From CAYXZL01 sp964469925 (GTDB lineage Bacteria > Patescibacteriota > Gracilibacteria > Absconditabacterales > Absconditicoccaceae), in NCBI GenBank assembly GCA_964469925.1, contig CAYXZL010000004.1:28177-92176 (forward strand): a stretch of 64,000 bases of DNA, read 5' to 3'. The notes beneath the pieces are model-generated. The model was not told the origin of the DNA and searched no databases. It saw nothing but the letters and a program-made list of their open reading frames with translations. Shown here piece after piece: positions 33,619-43,767 of the stretch (the first letter of the stretch is position 1; the number at the start of each line of letters is the position of its first letter). The position numbers and the translations under genes are program-made.

Positions 33619-33642
33619 GGATAGACCAAAAACAATAAAACC

Positions 33643-34515
33643 TTAGGCCGCAGCGACTCGTTCTGACTTTGCACTCTCAAGTTCTCTGATTTTTGCTTTT
33701 CTATAATTGGCTATAATCATGGTAAGTTTTGTCCCAATTACTTGTGCTCTCGCTGCTCTGACAGGAGACGTAGCGGTGGCTTGTTGGTAACCGGTGAGAG
33801 CTGCCTCTAACTTGTTTAGGTCTTGTGGCGTATACTCTGTATTTGGTCACTTTGCCAATATTCAGCGTCGAATCCTGTCTGATAATGGATTTTTCGCATA
33901 AAAAATGTCTGGTGCAACTTTTTTGCAGCAATAGTGCAACACCTTAGCTCGTTGCTGTGTACTGACCTGCTCTTCTTTTCACTGTACTTGTGCTTCCACA
34001 CTCTGCAAATCCTCTAAGAGCGTTTTTTGTTTGCCAGCAAACCCAAGCCTTTCTCGTCCAGTTTTTTGGGTAGCTATCCCCTCTAGTACTGCATTCTGTC
34101 CCTCTAGCCTTTTTTGTAAGCTTGCTATCATTGCTAGCCTTTCCTGATCTTGCGAACTTGTGCTATACTGGATATTGCTAAGCACGAGGTGTATGACATT
34201 GATATTTTGGTTTTCTTCTGATGCTATTCGATTTTTGGGGACATATCTTTTATCTACCCGATCCTGTAAGATTTCTTTTGCTTTGTCTCTCAACGCCATC
34301 AGCCTTTTTTCTGTTTGCTCTTGATCTAGTGCTTGAGCTTCCATGGTCTTTGTGGACGACTGTAGCTTCTGCGGCAGTTTCCCATAGTCTTGTAAAAATG
34401 CATCAACAAGTTGCTTCGAAGCCTCGTCCTTGATACCATTGACCGACAACCCATTGAAGGTCAGTCCTCCCTCCTGCTCAATATCATCTCTTCTATCGCT
34501 GGCATTGAAGTTCAT
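33643..34515 (-). CDS. Helical coiled-coil protein of unknown function (290 residues)
   Basis: From ATG 34515 to TAA 33643, three TGA glycines lie in the C-terminal third. The body is helical: KQLVDAFLQDYGKLPQKLQ, a long DQEQTEKRLMALRDKAKEIL helix, and a C-terminal ARAAQVIGTKL-like helix. No signal peptide or membrane segment. It is the first gene of the minus-strand part of the locus and is divergent from the plus-strand gene at 34607, with only 91 bases between the starts, so they may share control. Confidence 0.62.
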
Positions 34516-34606
34516 TTCTCGTTATAGCATCTAAAGTCTCAACGTAGTACAGTATACGGTCACTGTCTAATCCTGTCAATTTTTGTGCTTCTCTTTTGAG
34601 TATTTT

Positions 34607-35596
34607 ATGGTATTGCTCAAATTTTTGACATCCTCTGTGACCTCGAGTACCATTAGTACATCTTTAGTTGCAGCATTAGCTTCCATGGTCAATATAGCCA
34701 AAGACATCAAGCAAGGAGTGAGTAGTGCTGGACAGTGAATTGCAAGTGTGTCTGGTTGAGCACTGGGAACGGCACTCACTGCTGCCCTACCGTATGGGGC
34801 CTATGAATTAGGCAACTACCTTTCGACCACCGATATCGGATCTAAAGAGCTGATTGCAACCTTCATGAAAGAATACGGTGATGGTATGGGATGGATTGGG
34901 AAGCTCATAACACCGGACGTCATAGAGTGATACCTCAAAAGCATATGAGCATGGAGTGCTGATGCAGTCTCAGGCGTGACAGAATGGCTCTCGAGCATCA
35001 CACCAGATGCTCTCGAACATATCCTTTCACAGGGAGCAGACTTGTGACTATGATTGTTAACCAGTGGCACTGTTGGTGCTGCATTGACTTACAAGCTCCC
35101 CATCCTTATCAATGTCGTCTGACAATGACTTATTATCAATACGATTGATAAAGTTGCCCAACTGATCAGCTGAACTGCTGGCAGTGTCAAAGATGCAGCT
35201 CGCTGGTGATGACGAAACAAGGGCTGATTTTGGGGAAAACTTTGATGATGAGCTGCTTGATTAGCAGTCCTGTTGCCAGCAACTGTTTACCATGCAGCAA
35301 AAAGTGGTATGCATTGGTGAAAGGAGTTTCTTCAGTTTGTTGGCAAAACGGCAGATAGTTATTTGTGAGTAGCACAAGCGTTTTTGACTAGCGGTAGAAG
35401 ACTATTTTCTGGGAAGGGTTGATTCTTGTGAAATCTTAAGGCAAGCTGGGCTGATATCCATGCTGCCATGAAAAACATCTATAAACATGATATTAGACGC
35501 AAAAAGACATGATTCAAAGCAACTGATCGGCTGTGATGACTTGGATATCAGGGCAAAGCTCCATCTGAACCAGAGAGCAAAGATGATAGTGAGTAG
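34607..35596 (+). CDS. Glycine-rich hydrophobic protein with 23 UGA codons
   Basis: In the standard code this region shows no plausible gene. With TGA as glycine, one 329-residue frame runs from ATG 34607 to TAG 35594. By my count 23 of its glycines are TGA, in places three in a row. Three hydrophobic glycine-rich stretches (about residues 45-65, 145-175 and 210-235) could be membrane helices; between them are amphipathic parts such as ITPDALEHILSQGADL. The C-terminus is basic and polar. Not recognised. It stands alone on the plus strand facing five minus-strand genes, and a terminator follows. Confidence 0.72.
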
Positions 35597-35647
35597 GCTC
35601 TCTCTCCTCCGTCGTTCTTTTGTACTACTCATGTTGGTTGACTATAC

Positions 35648-35677
35648 AAAAAAATCCCCGGAAGATGGGATTTTTTA
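35648..35677. terminator. Bidirectional terminator between 34607 gene and secY
   Basis: Arms AAAAAATCCC and GGGATTTTTT pair perfectly around an eight-base loop. It lies between the stop of the plus-strand gene at 35596 and the stop of secY at 35723, and the A and T runs suit termination in both directions. Confidence 0.85.
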
Positions 35678-35722
35678 TGTAGATAGAACTGCACAAAAAC
35701 CTTTTTCTTAGTAATCACTTCT

Positions 35723-37030
35723 TTACTGATCGTACTTACTCATCAATATTTCTGTCTGGATTTTACTCATCAAGTCTTGAACCACTCATACGATAATAAT
35801 TACTCCTGATCCTGTTACCACCAAGGGTAGTGATCATAAATCGTAGGTCAACTGCTGTATAAATGGTATCTCCACGATCACAAAGTTGATAATACCGATA
35901 AGACCTAAACCAGCTCCTCCTCGGAGACATAGATGATTGAGTGTCTTATCAATATATTTTGCTGTTTCTTCTCCTGGTCTGATACCTGGTATGAAGCCTC
36001 ACCTTTTTTGGATATTATCAGCGATCCTTTCTGGATTGAAGACGATCATCGCATAAAAAAACGTGAAGATAACAATGAGTGCAAAATACACTATGATTGC
36101 AAACCATCACGGTTGTTGGCTATAGATATTGAAGTTCATTTCAATCCATGATGCTACGTGTTGCATCGTTGCTGACTGTGTCCCTAATCTTGTTATGAGT
36201 TGCGATAGGAGGTAGGGAAATGATGCAAATGCTAGTGCAAAGATGATAGGTATCATACCCACTGGGTTCATTGGTAGTGGGAGAATGGACGTCTCTTGGA
36301 CTGTTCACTGTCTTGAGTAGATAATAGGTATTTCTTTGACTGATTTGAGTATATAGATAGAAAGAAAAATCAACAATAAGATCAAGACGATCATGAAGAT
36401 CAATACTCAGACCAAATTTGTCGCTCCCGCAAGACTCGAATACACCTGACTTGATACACCAGACACGATAGAAGCAAATATCAATAATGATGTACCGTTG
36501 CTAATTCCGTGCTCAGTGATTAAATCTCCCAACCATAGCATCAAAACAGCACCAACAGACAGAACAAATGCTGTCAGCAATACTATACCGAAGTTGGTAG
36601 TATCAATGATTGACCCGCCAAACAGATAGTTGATGAAGTAGACCATCCCGATTCCTTGGATCAAAGCCAAGGGAAAGGTCAAATACCTTGTATACTGTTG
36701 TATTTTCATTTGTCCTTGTTCCCCCTCTTCAGTCAACTCTTCCAATGATGGAATCACTGCCGTCAAGAGTTGCATGATAATCGATGCATTGATGAATGGG
36801 GCAAGTCATACTGCCACCAGCGAAAACCTCTCGATACTACCTCCTAACAACATCAAAAACGAACCAAGCTCATTGGATCATTGGCCGAGTGTAGAGGTAA
36901 GCAGGGTTGTGATATTAGCAGTTGGTACTGGAATAGTGACGAATAGTCTGTATATAGCCAAGATAGCTACTGTATAGAGTATCTTTTTTCTCAATCATTC
37001 ATTATTTCGAATTTGACTGATGAGTTGCAT
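35723..37030 (-). CDS. secY: Preprotein translocase subunit SecY
   Basis: The channel-forming membrane subunit of the Sec translocon, 435 residues. The N-terminal RNNEGLRKKILYTVAILAIYRL, GGSIERFSLVAVGLAPFINASIIMQLLT (plug and second helix) and GISNGTSLLIFASIV in the middle are typical, with about ten membrane helices in all. Several glycines are TGA. It is the last gene of the spc cluster here, 49 bases after rplO, and is followed by a terminator; adk, map and infA, which often follow, are not present. Confidence 0.96.
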
Positions 37031-37078
37031 GATGTAAGGAGCTAGTAAAACTCTATAATGCCTTATTCTCTTTATACG

Positions 37079-37594
37079 CTACTCAGCTGTCTGCTCAGTG
37101 CTATTTTCGACAACAGCTGATTTGTCTGTCTTAGTTTTTTTGGATGCCACTATCTTCCCTCCAGCCTTCGCGATCTTATCCACTGCCGACTGCGAAAAAT
37201 ATTCTATACCTTCAAATGTTGCAGCCTTGTCTCGATCACCATTTCCTAATACCTTGACTGCTAGTGTTTCAGACTTAACATGTCCGTTTTGTTTGAGGAT
37301 TTCCTTATTGACCGTTTTCGTTATTTTTTCGTCTTTGTTTAATGCTCATAGGTTTACCACTGCCACCGCCTCCACTAATTTGAAGTGTCTTTTGAAACCT
37401 TTGCGTTTTGGGATTCTCATAAAAATGGAGGTCTGCCCTCATTCGAATCCCGCACGCACTCCACCTCAGCTTCTTGCGTTTTGTCATTTGTGACCCTTGG
37501 TGCTGTAGTTTCCACGTCAGCTACCGTTACCTCTTCCTACACGACCTTTCTTTTCATGGAGGCCCTTGCTCTTAGTCAAAGTATGTAATTGCAT
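37079..37594 (-). CDS. rplO: Ribosomal protein uL15
   Basis: A 171-residue large-subunit protein. The glycine- and arginine-rich N-terminal tail (KKGRVGRGNGSGRGNYSTKG), the GGVRAGFEGGQTSIFMRIPKRKGF core and the later VNLGALNKDE segment are diagnostic. At least five of the glycines of the tail and core are TGA. It follows rpsE directly: rpmD (L30), normally between the two, is missing. Confidence 0.96.
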
Positions 37595-37641
37595 TATATA
37601 CACGTTTAGAAATAGTAAAGCTTACTGAGGATAGTATAATA

Positions 37642-38382
37642 TTATTTTTTCTTTGCTGTTGGTTTTTTAGTTGGAGCTTTCTTTTCTGTTACTTTTGTTT
37701 CTTTTTTGCTCATAGAAGGTTTCCCCGTTGTTTTGCTTGTAGACTTGGCAGGAATTTTGGGAGCAGTTGTCTTAGCGACAGCTTTAGTAGTAGGCGTTTC
37801 CCCCTCCTCTGGTGCGAGCGTTTTGGGAGATGATTTTTTCTCTGTTGTAGCAATCTCTTCTTGATCTTCCTTTATCTCCTCTGTTACTTCCTCGTGCTTT
37901 TTGGCAAAACTTGCCGTATGTTTGTATTGTGCCAATGCCTTAAATGTTGTCAGTGCGACATTTAACTTATTATTTGACCCGACAATTTTTGAAAGAATGT
38001 TTTCATAGCCAGCCAACTCAAGCACGGCTCTCAATGACGATCACGCCTTTAATCATGTACCAGCAGCTGCTGGTATTAATTTTATCTTGGATGCTTTGTG
38101 CTTGATGGCGATAGCATAGGGGATTGTATTTCCTTCTGTCACAGGGACAACAATAATTGCTTTGTACGCTTCATGAGCAGCCTTTCTGACAGCAATTGAC
38201 ACGTCTGGGCCCTTAGCGGTACCGATACCAATCTTTCCTTTTCTGTTTCACAAAAGAACCGTCGCTCTAAATGACATCCTTCTACCACCCGTTGTTACCC
38301 TTGTCACTCTCCTAATCTCCAACAAACGTTCTTCGTATTCTTTTTGGGTAGTGTCTGTGTTATCTTTTTTCTTTCTAACCAT
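37642..38382 (-). CDS. rpsE: Ribosomal protein uS5 with long basic C-terminal tail
   Basis: A 246-residue small-subunit protein. The core shows RVTRVTTGGRRMSFRATVLLGN, GKIGIGTAKGPDVSIAVRKA and AGSSLRAVLELAGYENI. After about residue 150 it has an extension of 95 residues made of Lys, Thr, Ala and Pro (TKAVAKTTAPKIPAKSTSKT), not present in usual S5 (about 165 residues). The tail is probably disordered and may bind rRNA. It lies 46 bases after rplR. Confidence 0.95.
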
Positions 38383-38412
38383 CAGTTTGGTATACAAATA
38401 AGTAAATGTGAA

Positions 38413-38766
38413 CTATATACGGATACCTCATGCTCTTAGACCTTCGGCAAATGCTTTTACTCTGCCATGGTACAGATAGCCATTTCTGTCAAATACATAC
38501 TTTTTTTTCGTGTCCAAGCTACTCGCCAATTGAACACCTGCCGCATGAGCTCTGTCTGTCTTCGTTGCTCATCACAATCCTCTGTCATTGATCTGTGCCA
38601 CAATATGACCATCTGGTGTCATTGCTTGACCTGCTATATGACTATTGGATCTGTTCACAACTATTCTTAGATCAAAATCTCCGCTTTTGATGTGTTTATT
38701 GACTTTCTTTTTTCTCGTCTCGTAACGATGGAGTACTTTCTTTGCTTTATTGCTCACGTTTACCAT
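38413..38766 (-). CDS. rplR: Ribosomal protein uL18
   Basis: A 117-residue 5S rRNA-binding protein. N-terminal basic helix KVLHRYETRKKKVNKHI, then LRIVVNRSNSHIAGQAM, and the C-terminal VFDRNGYLYHGRVKAFAEGLRAGGI, the typical L18 ending; two TGA glycines lie side by side near the middle. Start ATG 38766 (MVNVSNKAKK) is chosen rather than the upstream one five codons earlier. Confidence 0.95.
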
Positions 38767-38814
38767 GATTATACACTTCATCTAGTAAGTAAAGGTAGAC
38801 TACAAACTTCATGA

Positions 38815-39360
38815 TTATTTTTTCGATGATTTTCCTGCCTTCAATTTGATCTTTTCACCAAAGTATCTCACTCCTTTTCCTTTGTATGGTTCTGGTTTCC
38901 TCATATCTCTGATTTTGGCAGCAACCTCACCGACCAACTGTTTATCGATACTATGAATTGTTACAATCGGATTACCTTTTGCGTCTTTGTCCGCTGTCAT
39001 GCTCGTATTGGCGGGAATGGGGAATTTGATTGGATGGGAAAACCCTAACTGTAATATCAGATCGTTTCCTTGAACCTTTGCATCATATCCAACGCCGATT
39101 ACTGACAACTTTTTTTCAAAAGGTGTTACGACACCTGCTACCATGTTTGCAATCAATGTCCTTGTTAGTCATCGATATTTTTTGTCGTCAGTATGTTGTA
39201 TTGCCGTTAGGATTTGATTTTCTTGGACACTTACTGTGACTTGATCGACACACACATGTGATAATTCACCCTTCGGTCCTTTGACAGTGACCTTTTGTCC
39301 GTCAACATGCACGGTAACCCCTGCCGGTATCTCTATGGGTAACTTTCCTACTTTAGACAT
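38815..39360 (-). CDS. rplF: Ribosomal protein uL6
   Basis: A 181-residue protein with the two repeated alpha/beta domains of L6: MSKVGKLPIEIPAGV at the start, TVKGPKGELSH, and the C-terminal KPEPYKGKGVRYFGEKIKLKAGKS, the rRNA-binding signature. A TGA glycine at about codon 65 (YRGLTRTLIANM) joins the domains. Normal length, between rpsH and rplR. Confidence 0.97.
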
Positions 39361-39426
39361 CTTTGTCTCCTAGAACTGTAATAAATAATACGCTTAGTAG
39401 TCCTCATATTAGTCACAATCGTGTTT

Positions 39427-39834
39427 TTAGTATATTTCCGCGATCAACTCTCCCCCTATTTTCTTCTTTTTTGCTACATGTGCAGCCATTAGACCCTCGC
39501 TGGTTGATAGTATCCCTATCCCCTTACCAGCCGCTACTGGTCTTATTTGTTGATAACCCACATACCATGGTCTTGATGGTCTTGAGAAGAATTTTATCAC
39601 TGGGATATCATCAACGGGATTTTTAACCTCCTTGAGCTTGATGTGTATCATCTTCTTTTTGGGGTCTGTTTCATCAACACGATAATCTTGAACAAATCAG
39701 TACTGTTTCAGTAACTTCAAGACACTTTCTTTGAAGCTCGAGTAGTACACATTATCTATATCTCTTCTTCTTGCCATATATGCATTTTTGATTCTTATCA
39801 GCATATCATGTAATGGTGCTGGAGTGAAACTCAT
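39427..39834 (-). CDS. rpsH: Ribosomal protein uS8
   Basis: A 135-residue 16S rRNA-binding protein. The N-terminus DMLIRIKNAYMARRRDIDN, the central IKFFSRPSRPWYVG and the C-terminal GKGIGILSTSEGLMAAHVAKK with GELIAEIY are diagnostic. One glycine, in LLKQYGFVQDY, is read from TGA. It follows rpsN and precedes rplF in the standard spc order. Confidence 0.97.
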
Positions 39835-39897
39835 CGTTATTGGTCACGTAAAGGTAGTAAAAACACAATAGTATATAACTAAACTCTAGGGTAGATT

Positions 39898-40122
39898 TTA
39901 TCGACTTGCCTTTTTGAGTCACATGATGACGCCTTCCCTTCCATATTTCCTCAAACAACATCTGCAGATACCAAAATCTCTAATGTATCACTTTACCCTA
40001 CCACACAACTGACATCTGTTGTAATATTTGGTAGGCTTTTCCATTTTCTTGCCTCCCGCTTTTGCTTGTCGAAACCTTGCTGCTAGTTTTTGTTGTTTGA
40101 CTATGAGTGATTTTCTTGCCAT
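39898..40122 (-). CDS. rpsN: Ribosomal protein uS14, zinc-binding type
   Basis: A 74-residue protein with two cysteine pairs, RCQLCGR and ICRCCLRKY, which hold zinc, then the GVIMGLKKASR tail with a TGA glycine. A second TGA lies between the cysteine pairs (RVKGYIRDFGIC). This is slightly longer than the usual 61-residue zinc form because of the N-terminal MARKSLIVKQQKLAAR segment. Between rplE and rpsH. Confidence 0.95.
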
Positions 40123-40166
40123 GGATCGCTATGTAGAAACGTTAAATTTTGTAGTAGTATGAGTCG

Positions 40167-40709
40167 TTATTTATGGAATATCATACCAAGCCCCTTCAAG
40201 AGTGCTTGTGACTTTGCCTTATCCTGTGTGGTTGTAACAATGGTCACCTGCAATCACAACGGAGTTTTCATGTCGTCTGGGCCGATTTCAGGGAATATAT
40301 CATATTGTTTAAACCCGATACTTAGATTTGCTTGTGAATCAAATTGCCTCGCAGAAACTCATTGAAAGTCTCTGACCCTAGGGAAGACCAGTTTTATCAG
40401 TCTTTCCAAGAAATCGTATGCTTTTTGCCCCCTCAATGTTGTCTTGAGCATCACTGGCATGTCCTCTCTCAATTTAAAGTTTGAGATAGACTTCTTTGAT
40501 TTCACCAAGTGTGCCTTCTGCCCTGTTATTTTAGCTAGATGATTTTCAAAATCAGCAAATTCCTTAAGTCACTTTCTGGTTACCAATGAGCCAATACCCA
40601 TCGATACGACTACTTTGTCTATACGAGGAACTTGATGGACATTATCCAATTTCAACTCCTCTTTCATCTTTTTGACGATCTCCGTCTTGAATTGTTGGTA
40701 TAAACTCAT
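40167..40709 (-). CDS. rplE: Ribosomal protein uL5
   Basis: A 180-residue 5S rRNA-binding protein. Landmarks: NVHQVPRIDKVVVSMGIGS, ITGQKAHLVKSKKSISNFKLR, LRGQKAYDFLERLIKLVFPRVRDFQGVS and the final TTTQDKAKSQALLKGLGM. Three glycines are TGA. It lies 19 bases after rplX. Confidence 0.96.
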
Positions 40710-40728
40710 TGCTCCTAAATGACTAAAA

Positions 40729-41019
40729 CTAATCGATAATAAGGTCAAGTTTTTTTGCCTTCCTTTTCTTTTTACCACTGTCGTCTTTCTCAAACCCTAT
40801 TCTCACTGCTTTTTTCTCGTCTTTGACATAGTACATAACGTTTGAGACATGAATAGGGAGAGTCTTCTCCACAAATCACTGTCACTTTACAGCCTTTTTC
40901 ACGATGTTTACTCCATGGAGTCGTAGCATATCTTCGACAACCTTGTCGACGGTAGCTATCTTCCCCTTATGTTTCCCAGCTATTACGACTACCGTATCTC
41001 ACTTTTTGATTTTTTTCAT
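40729..41019 (-). CDS. rplX: Ribosomal protein uL24
   Basis: A 96-residue protein with the KOW motif KKGDTVVVIAGKHKGKIATV at the start and HGVNIVKKAVK later; the GDT glycine is TGA, as are two glycines after VKKAVK. The tail is basic (DSGKKKRKAKK). Between rplN and rplE. Confidence 0.93.
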
Positions 41020-41038
41020 TGCTCACCTATGAATATGT

Positions 41039-41419
41039 TTAAATTACTTCTTCTGCCATACTAGCAATATCTTTGAATCCTCTGGCTCTGATCTCTCTTG
41101 CTACTGGGCCAAATATTCTTTTCCCCGCAGCTTTTAGTTGATCTTTTTGATCCTTCATCATCACGATTACAGCATTGTCAGAGAACCTCAGATACGTGCC
41201 GTCTGATCTTGCTATCTCTTTTTTTGTTCTCACTATCAAAGCTAATGCTGTCGTACCTTTTTTGTATGTCGATGTCGACGCAGCGTCTTTAATTGCTATT
41301 TTTACAATATCACCAACGCCGGCCTCTTTTGCATTAGAACCCTTCATAATTCTTATTACCTTTCCCCTCTTTACTCCGGTATTGTCTGTCACAATCACCG
41401 ATGACTCGTTTTGAATCAT
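41039..41419 (-). CDS. rplN: Ribosomal protein uL14
   Basis: A 126-residue protein beginning MIQNESSVIVTDNTGVKRG, with GVGDIVKIAIKDA, IVRTKKEIARSDGTYLRFSDNA and the final GPVAREIRARGFKDIASMA. The open frame continues upstream to 41506, but family alignment puts the start at ATG 41419. No TGA occurs in this gene. Confidence 0.97.
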   Translation of the reverse strand: MIQNESSVIVTDNTGVKRGKVIRIMKGSNAKEAGVGDIVKIAIKDAASTSTYKKGTTALALIVRTKKEIARSDGTYLRFSDNAVIVMMKDQKDQLKAAGKRIFGPVAREIRARGFKDIASMAEEVI

Positions 41420-41460
41420 GATATACTCCTGGATAAAGTTATAAAGATGTTCATTTTTAC

Positions 41461-41733
41461 TTAGTCTTCTAGTGCTGCAGCCTTTTCTATCGTCAGCAAG
41501 GTCCACCTCTTCAATTTACTCATTGGTCTTGTTTGTCTGATGACCACGAGATCTCCTTGTTTTGCACTATTTTCTTCGTCGTGTACATAGTATTTTTTTG
41601 TCTTCACAAATCTTTTTTGGTACAGAGGATGCAATCTTACTGATTTAACAGCTACCACAACCGTTTTGTTCATCTTGCTACTTACCACCTCTCCTCTTAG
41701 TTCTTTGATGTTCTTATTTGCTATGATTACCAT
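41461..41733 (-). CDS. rpsQ: Ribosomal protein uS17
   Basis: A 90-residue protein: ELRGEVVSSKMNKTVVVAVKS, HPLYQKRFVKTKKYYVHDEE and GDLVVIRQTRPMSKLKRW are diagnostic. Its start overlaps the end of rpmC by 20 bases. No TGA codon. Confidence 0.96.
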   Translation of the reverse strand: MVIIANKNIKELRGEVVSSKMNKTVVVAVKSVRLHPLYQKRFVKTKKYYVHDEENSAKQGDLVVIRQTRPMSKLKRWTLLTIEKAAALED

Positions 41734-41944
41734 CGTTCTCTGATTTTTTAGCAGATAAAGCTGTATGTACTCTTGCTAGATCCTTTCTTTTTTGCCTGAT
41801 AAGATGAGGCTGTTTGAGTGCCCTGATTGCGTTTTTCATCTTCAGCATGAACAAGTCTTTCCCGTACTCTTTGATCATTGCCATAAGCTCGTTGACAGAC
41901 TTATCACTTAGCTGTTGTATAAATTGCTTTTTCTTTCAAGCCAT
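41714..41944 (-). CDS. rpmC: Ribosomal protein uL29
   Basis: A 76-residue helical protein that sits at the peptide exit. MAGKKKQFIQQLSDKSVNEL, the MKMKNAIRALKQPHLIRQKRKDLARVHT region (shortened here) and a polar tail; the glycine at codon 3 is TGA, so the standard code would give no gene. It is placed between rplP and rpsQ as expected. Confidence 0.93.
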
Positions 41945-41978
41945 TGTTTTTCTAAAGTAGCAGTAAAAACATTTCAAT

Positions 41979-42398
41979 CTAGTGTATTTCCCCTTTCTCA
42001 ACAACCTTTGTCTTGATGGGAAGCCTTTTGGATGCCTTATCAAAAACCTCTTTCATCTCTTCCGTGCTCAAACCGGTCATTTCGAAGATTACTTTACCCT
42101 TTTTTACTCTTGCCTTATACTCATCAACATCTCCCTTTCCACTACCCATCGGCATCTCTAGTCATTTTTTCGTAATTGGCACGTCTGGAAACACCCTAAA
42201 CCAAATCTTACCGACCTTTCTCACATGCCTGATCATAACCTTTCTCGCAGCCTCTAATTGTCTGCTCGATATATATCCACTCTGAACAGCCTTGAGCCCG
42301 TGTGTACCGAAAGCAACGTAATATCCATTTTTTGCCTTTCCTCTAATCATAGGCACAAACTGCTTTCTATGTTTCCATCTTTTAGGAGTTAATAACAT
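41979..42398 (-). CDS. rplP: Ribosomal protein uL16
   Basis: A 139-residue protein. MLLTPKRWKHRKQFVPMIRG, YYVAFGTHGLKAVQSGYISSRQLEAARKVMIRH, KIWFRVFPDVPITKKGLEMPMGSGKGD are diagnostic, with one TGA glycine after ITKK. It binds near the A site of the large subunit. Between rpsC and rpmC. Confidence 0.96.
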
Positions 42399-42414
42399 CG
42401 CTTACATATGGGAA

Positions 42415-43080
42415 TTATTTAAATGGCAGTGTTTTTTTCTTTTTTTTCGTAGAATATATTGTTCCCTTAGCTATCCACACCTTTACTCCAATCACACCGT
42501 ATTTGGTGATGGCAGTTGTATAATAGTAGTCTATGTCCTTTCTAAATGTTTGCAGAGAAACAGATCCCTCACTAAATTTTTCGGTTCTTGCTATGTCAGC
42601 TCATCACAACCTCCCTGCAACCTGGATCTTTGATCCCTCTGCTCACTTTTCCATGATTTTTTGGACAACACTTTTGCAGACTCTCCTAAAGGGCATTCTG
42701 TTTTCCATTTGAGATGCTGCAAACTCAGCCATAATTTTGGCAGACAATTCGGGAGCCCTCACTTCCTTCAAAACCACCTTGAGGTCTTTTCCAAACTTTT
42801 TTTTCAACAGTTCTTCAAATACCTTTATTTTTTTCCCATCTCTTCCCATAATAACTCCCACTTTGGAAGTGAAAATAATCACCTCTCCAACCGCCTCTGC
42901 CTTTCTGACAATAATCTTCGCAATCCCAGATCTTGGGAAACTTTTCTCGATCAACCTTCTAATTTTTATGTCCTCAACAAAAAAGTCTGATCCTTGTTTT
43001 TTCGTTTTAGCGAACCGTTCTGATGGTCGTGATTTTATAATCCCTACTCTCATCCCCGTTGGATGGCATTTTTGTCACAT
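42415..43080 (-). CDS. rpsC: Ribosomal protein uS3
   Basis: A 221-residue protein with MGQKCHPTGMRVGI (second codon TGA), a KH domain around GVIMGRDGKKIKVFEELLKK, and the C-terminal GRLGGADIARTEKFSEGSV and VIGVKVWIAKG. The start must be ATG 43080 because the family begins MGQK. It lies six bases after rplV. Confidence 0.97.
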
Positions 43081-43086
43081 ATCCCC

Positions 43087-43431
43087 CTATTTAGTAGCTA
43101 AAACAACTTTGATGTTCGTTCTATGCTTGACGTAACGATGAGCTCTTGACCTACCGACAAACCTCATTCTCTTTATTTTCATCGCTCTTCACACTTGAAT
43201 TTGGTCAATGACAAGTTCCTCTCTTTTTTGCTTCGCATTGTGTTCTGCATTTGCAACAGCAGACCTTACTGCGTCCAATAGAATCTTAGCAGACCTTTTG
43301 GGCAAAAAACTTAGGAAATCCATTGCGTCTACAACAGGTTTACCTCTAACCATCTTCGCCACTACTGACAGTTTTTTGTGTCAGGTTAGACTGTTGCTCA
43401 ACGTTGCTGTCATACTCCTATTTTGTGTCAT
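43087..43431 (-). CDS. rplV: Ribosomal protein uL22
   Basis: A 114-residue protein; KLSVVAKMVRGKPVVDAMDFLSF, AKILLDAVRSAVANAEHNA and the C-terminal GRAMKIKRMRFVGRSRAHRY (one TGA glycine) are those of L22, whose loop lines the exit tunnel. Between rpsS and rpsC. Confidence 0.95.
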
Positions 43432-43481
43432 TATTAGTCCGAGATTGAATAAATCATTACCCTCTACGCACTTGCTTATCG

Positions 43482-43739
43482 TTAGAATGGATGTCACCTA
43501 AAGGTTCTGGTAAAAGCAAACTCGCCCAACCTGTGTCCTATCATATCTTCCGTAATATACAATGTCACGAATTGCTTACCGTTGTGAATGGCCAAGGTAA
43601 CCCCCACCATATCTGGCGTGATCTGAGACGCCCTGTCCCATACCTTCACAACCTTTTTCTCACCAGCCTCTCTCATCTTTGTTATCTTTTTGAGTAGCTT
43701 GGCATTGACGTAATATCATTTCTTCAGTGATCTTGCCAT
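43482..43739 (-). CDS. rpsS: Ribosomal protein uS19
   Basis: An 85-residue protein: MARSLKKGYYVNAKLLKKI with a TGA glycine, VWDRASQITPDMVGVTLAIHNGKQF and YITEDMIGHRLGEFAFTRTF. A TGA near the end adds four residues before TAA 43482. It contacts the head of the 30S subunit. Between rplB and rplV. Confidence 0.95.
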
Positions 43740-43767
43740 CTTGTGTCGTTTGTGCAATTATCTAAAG

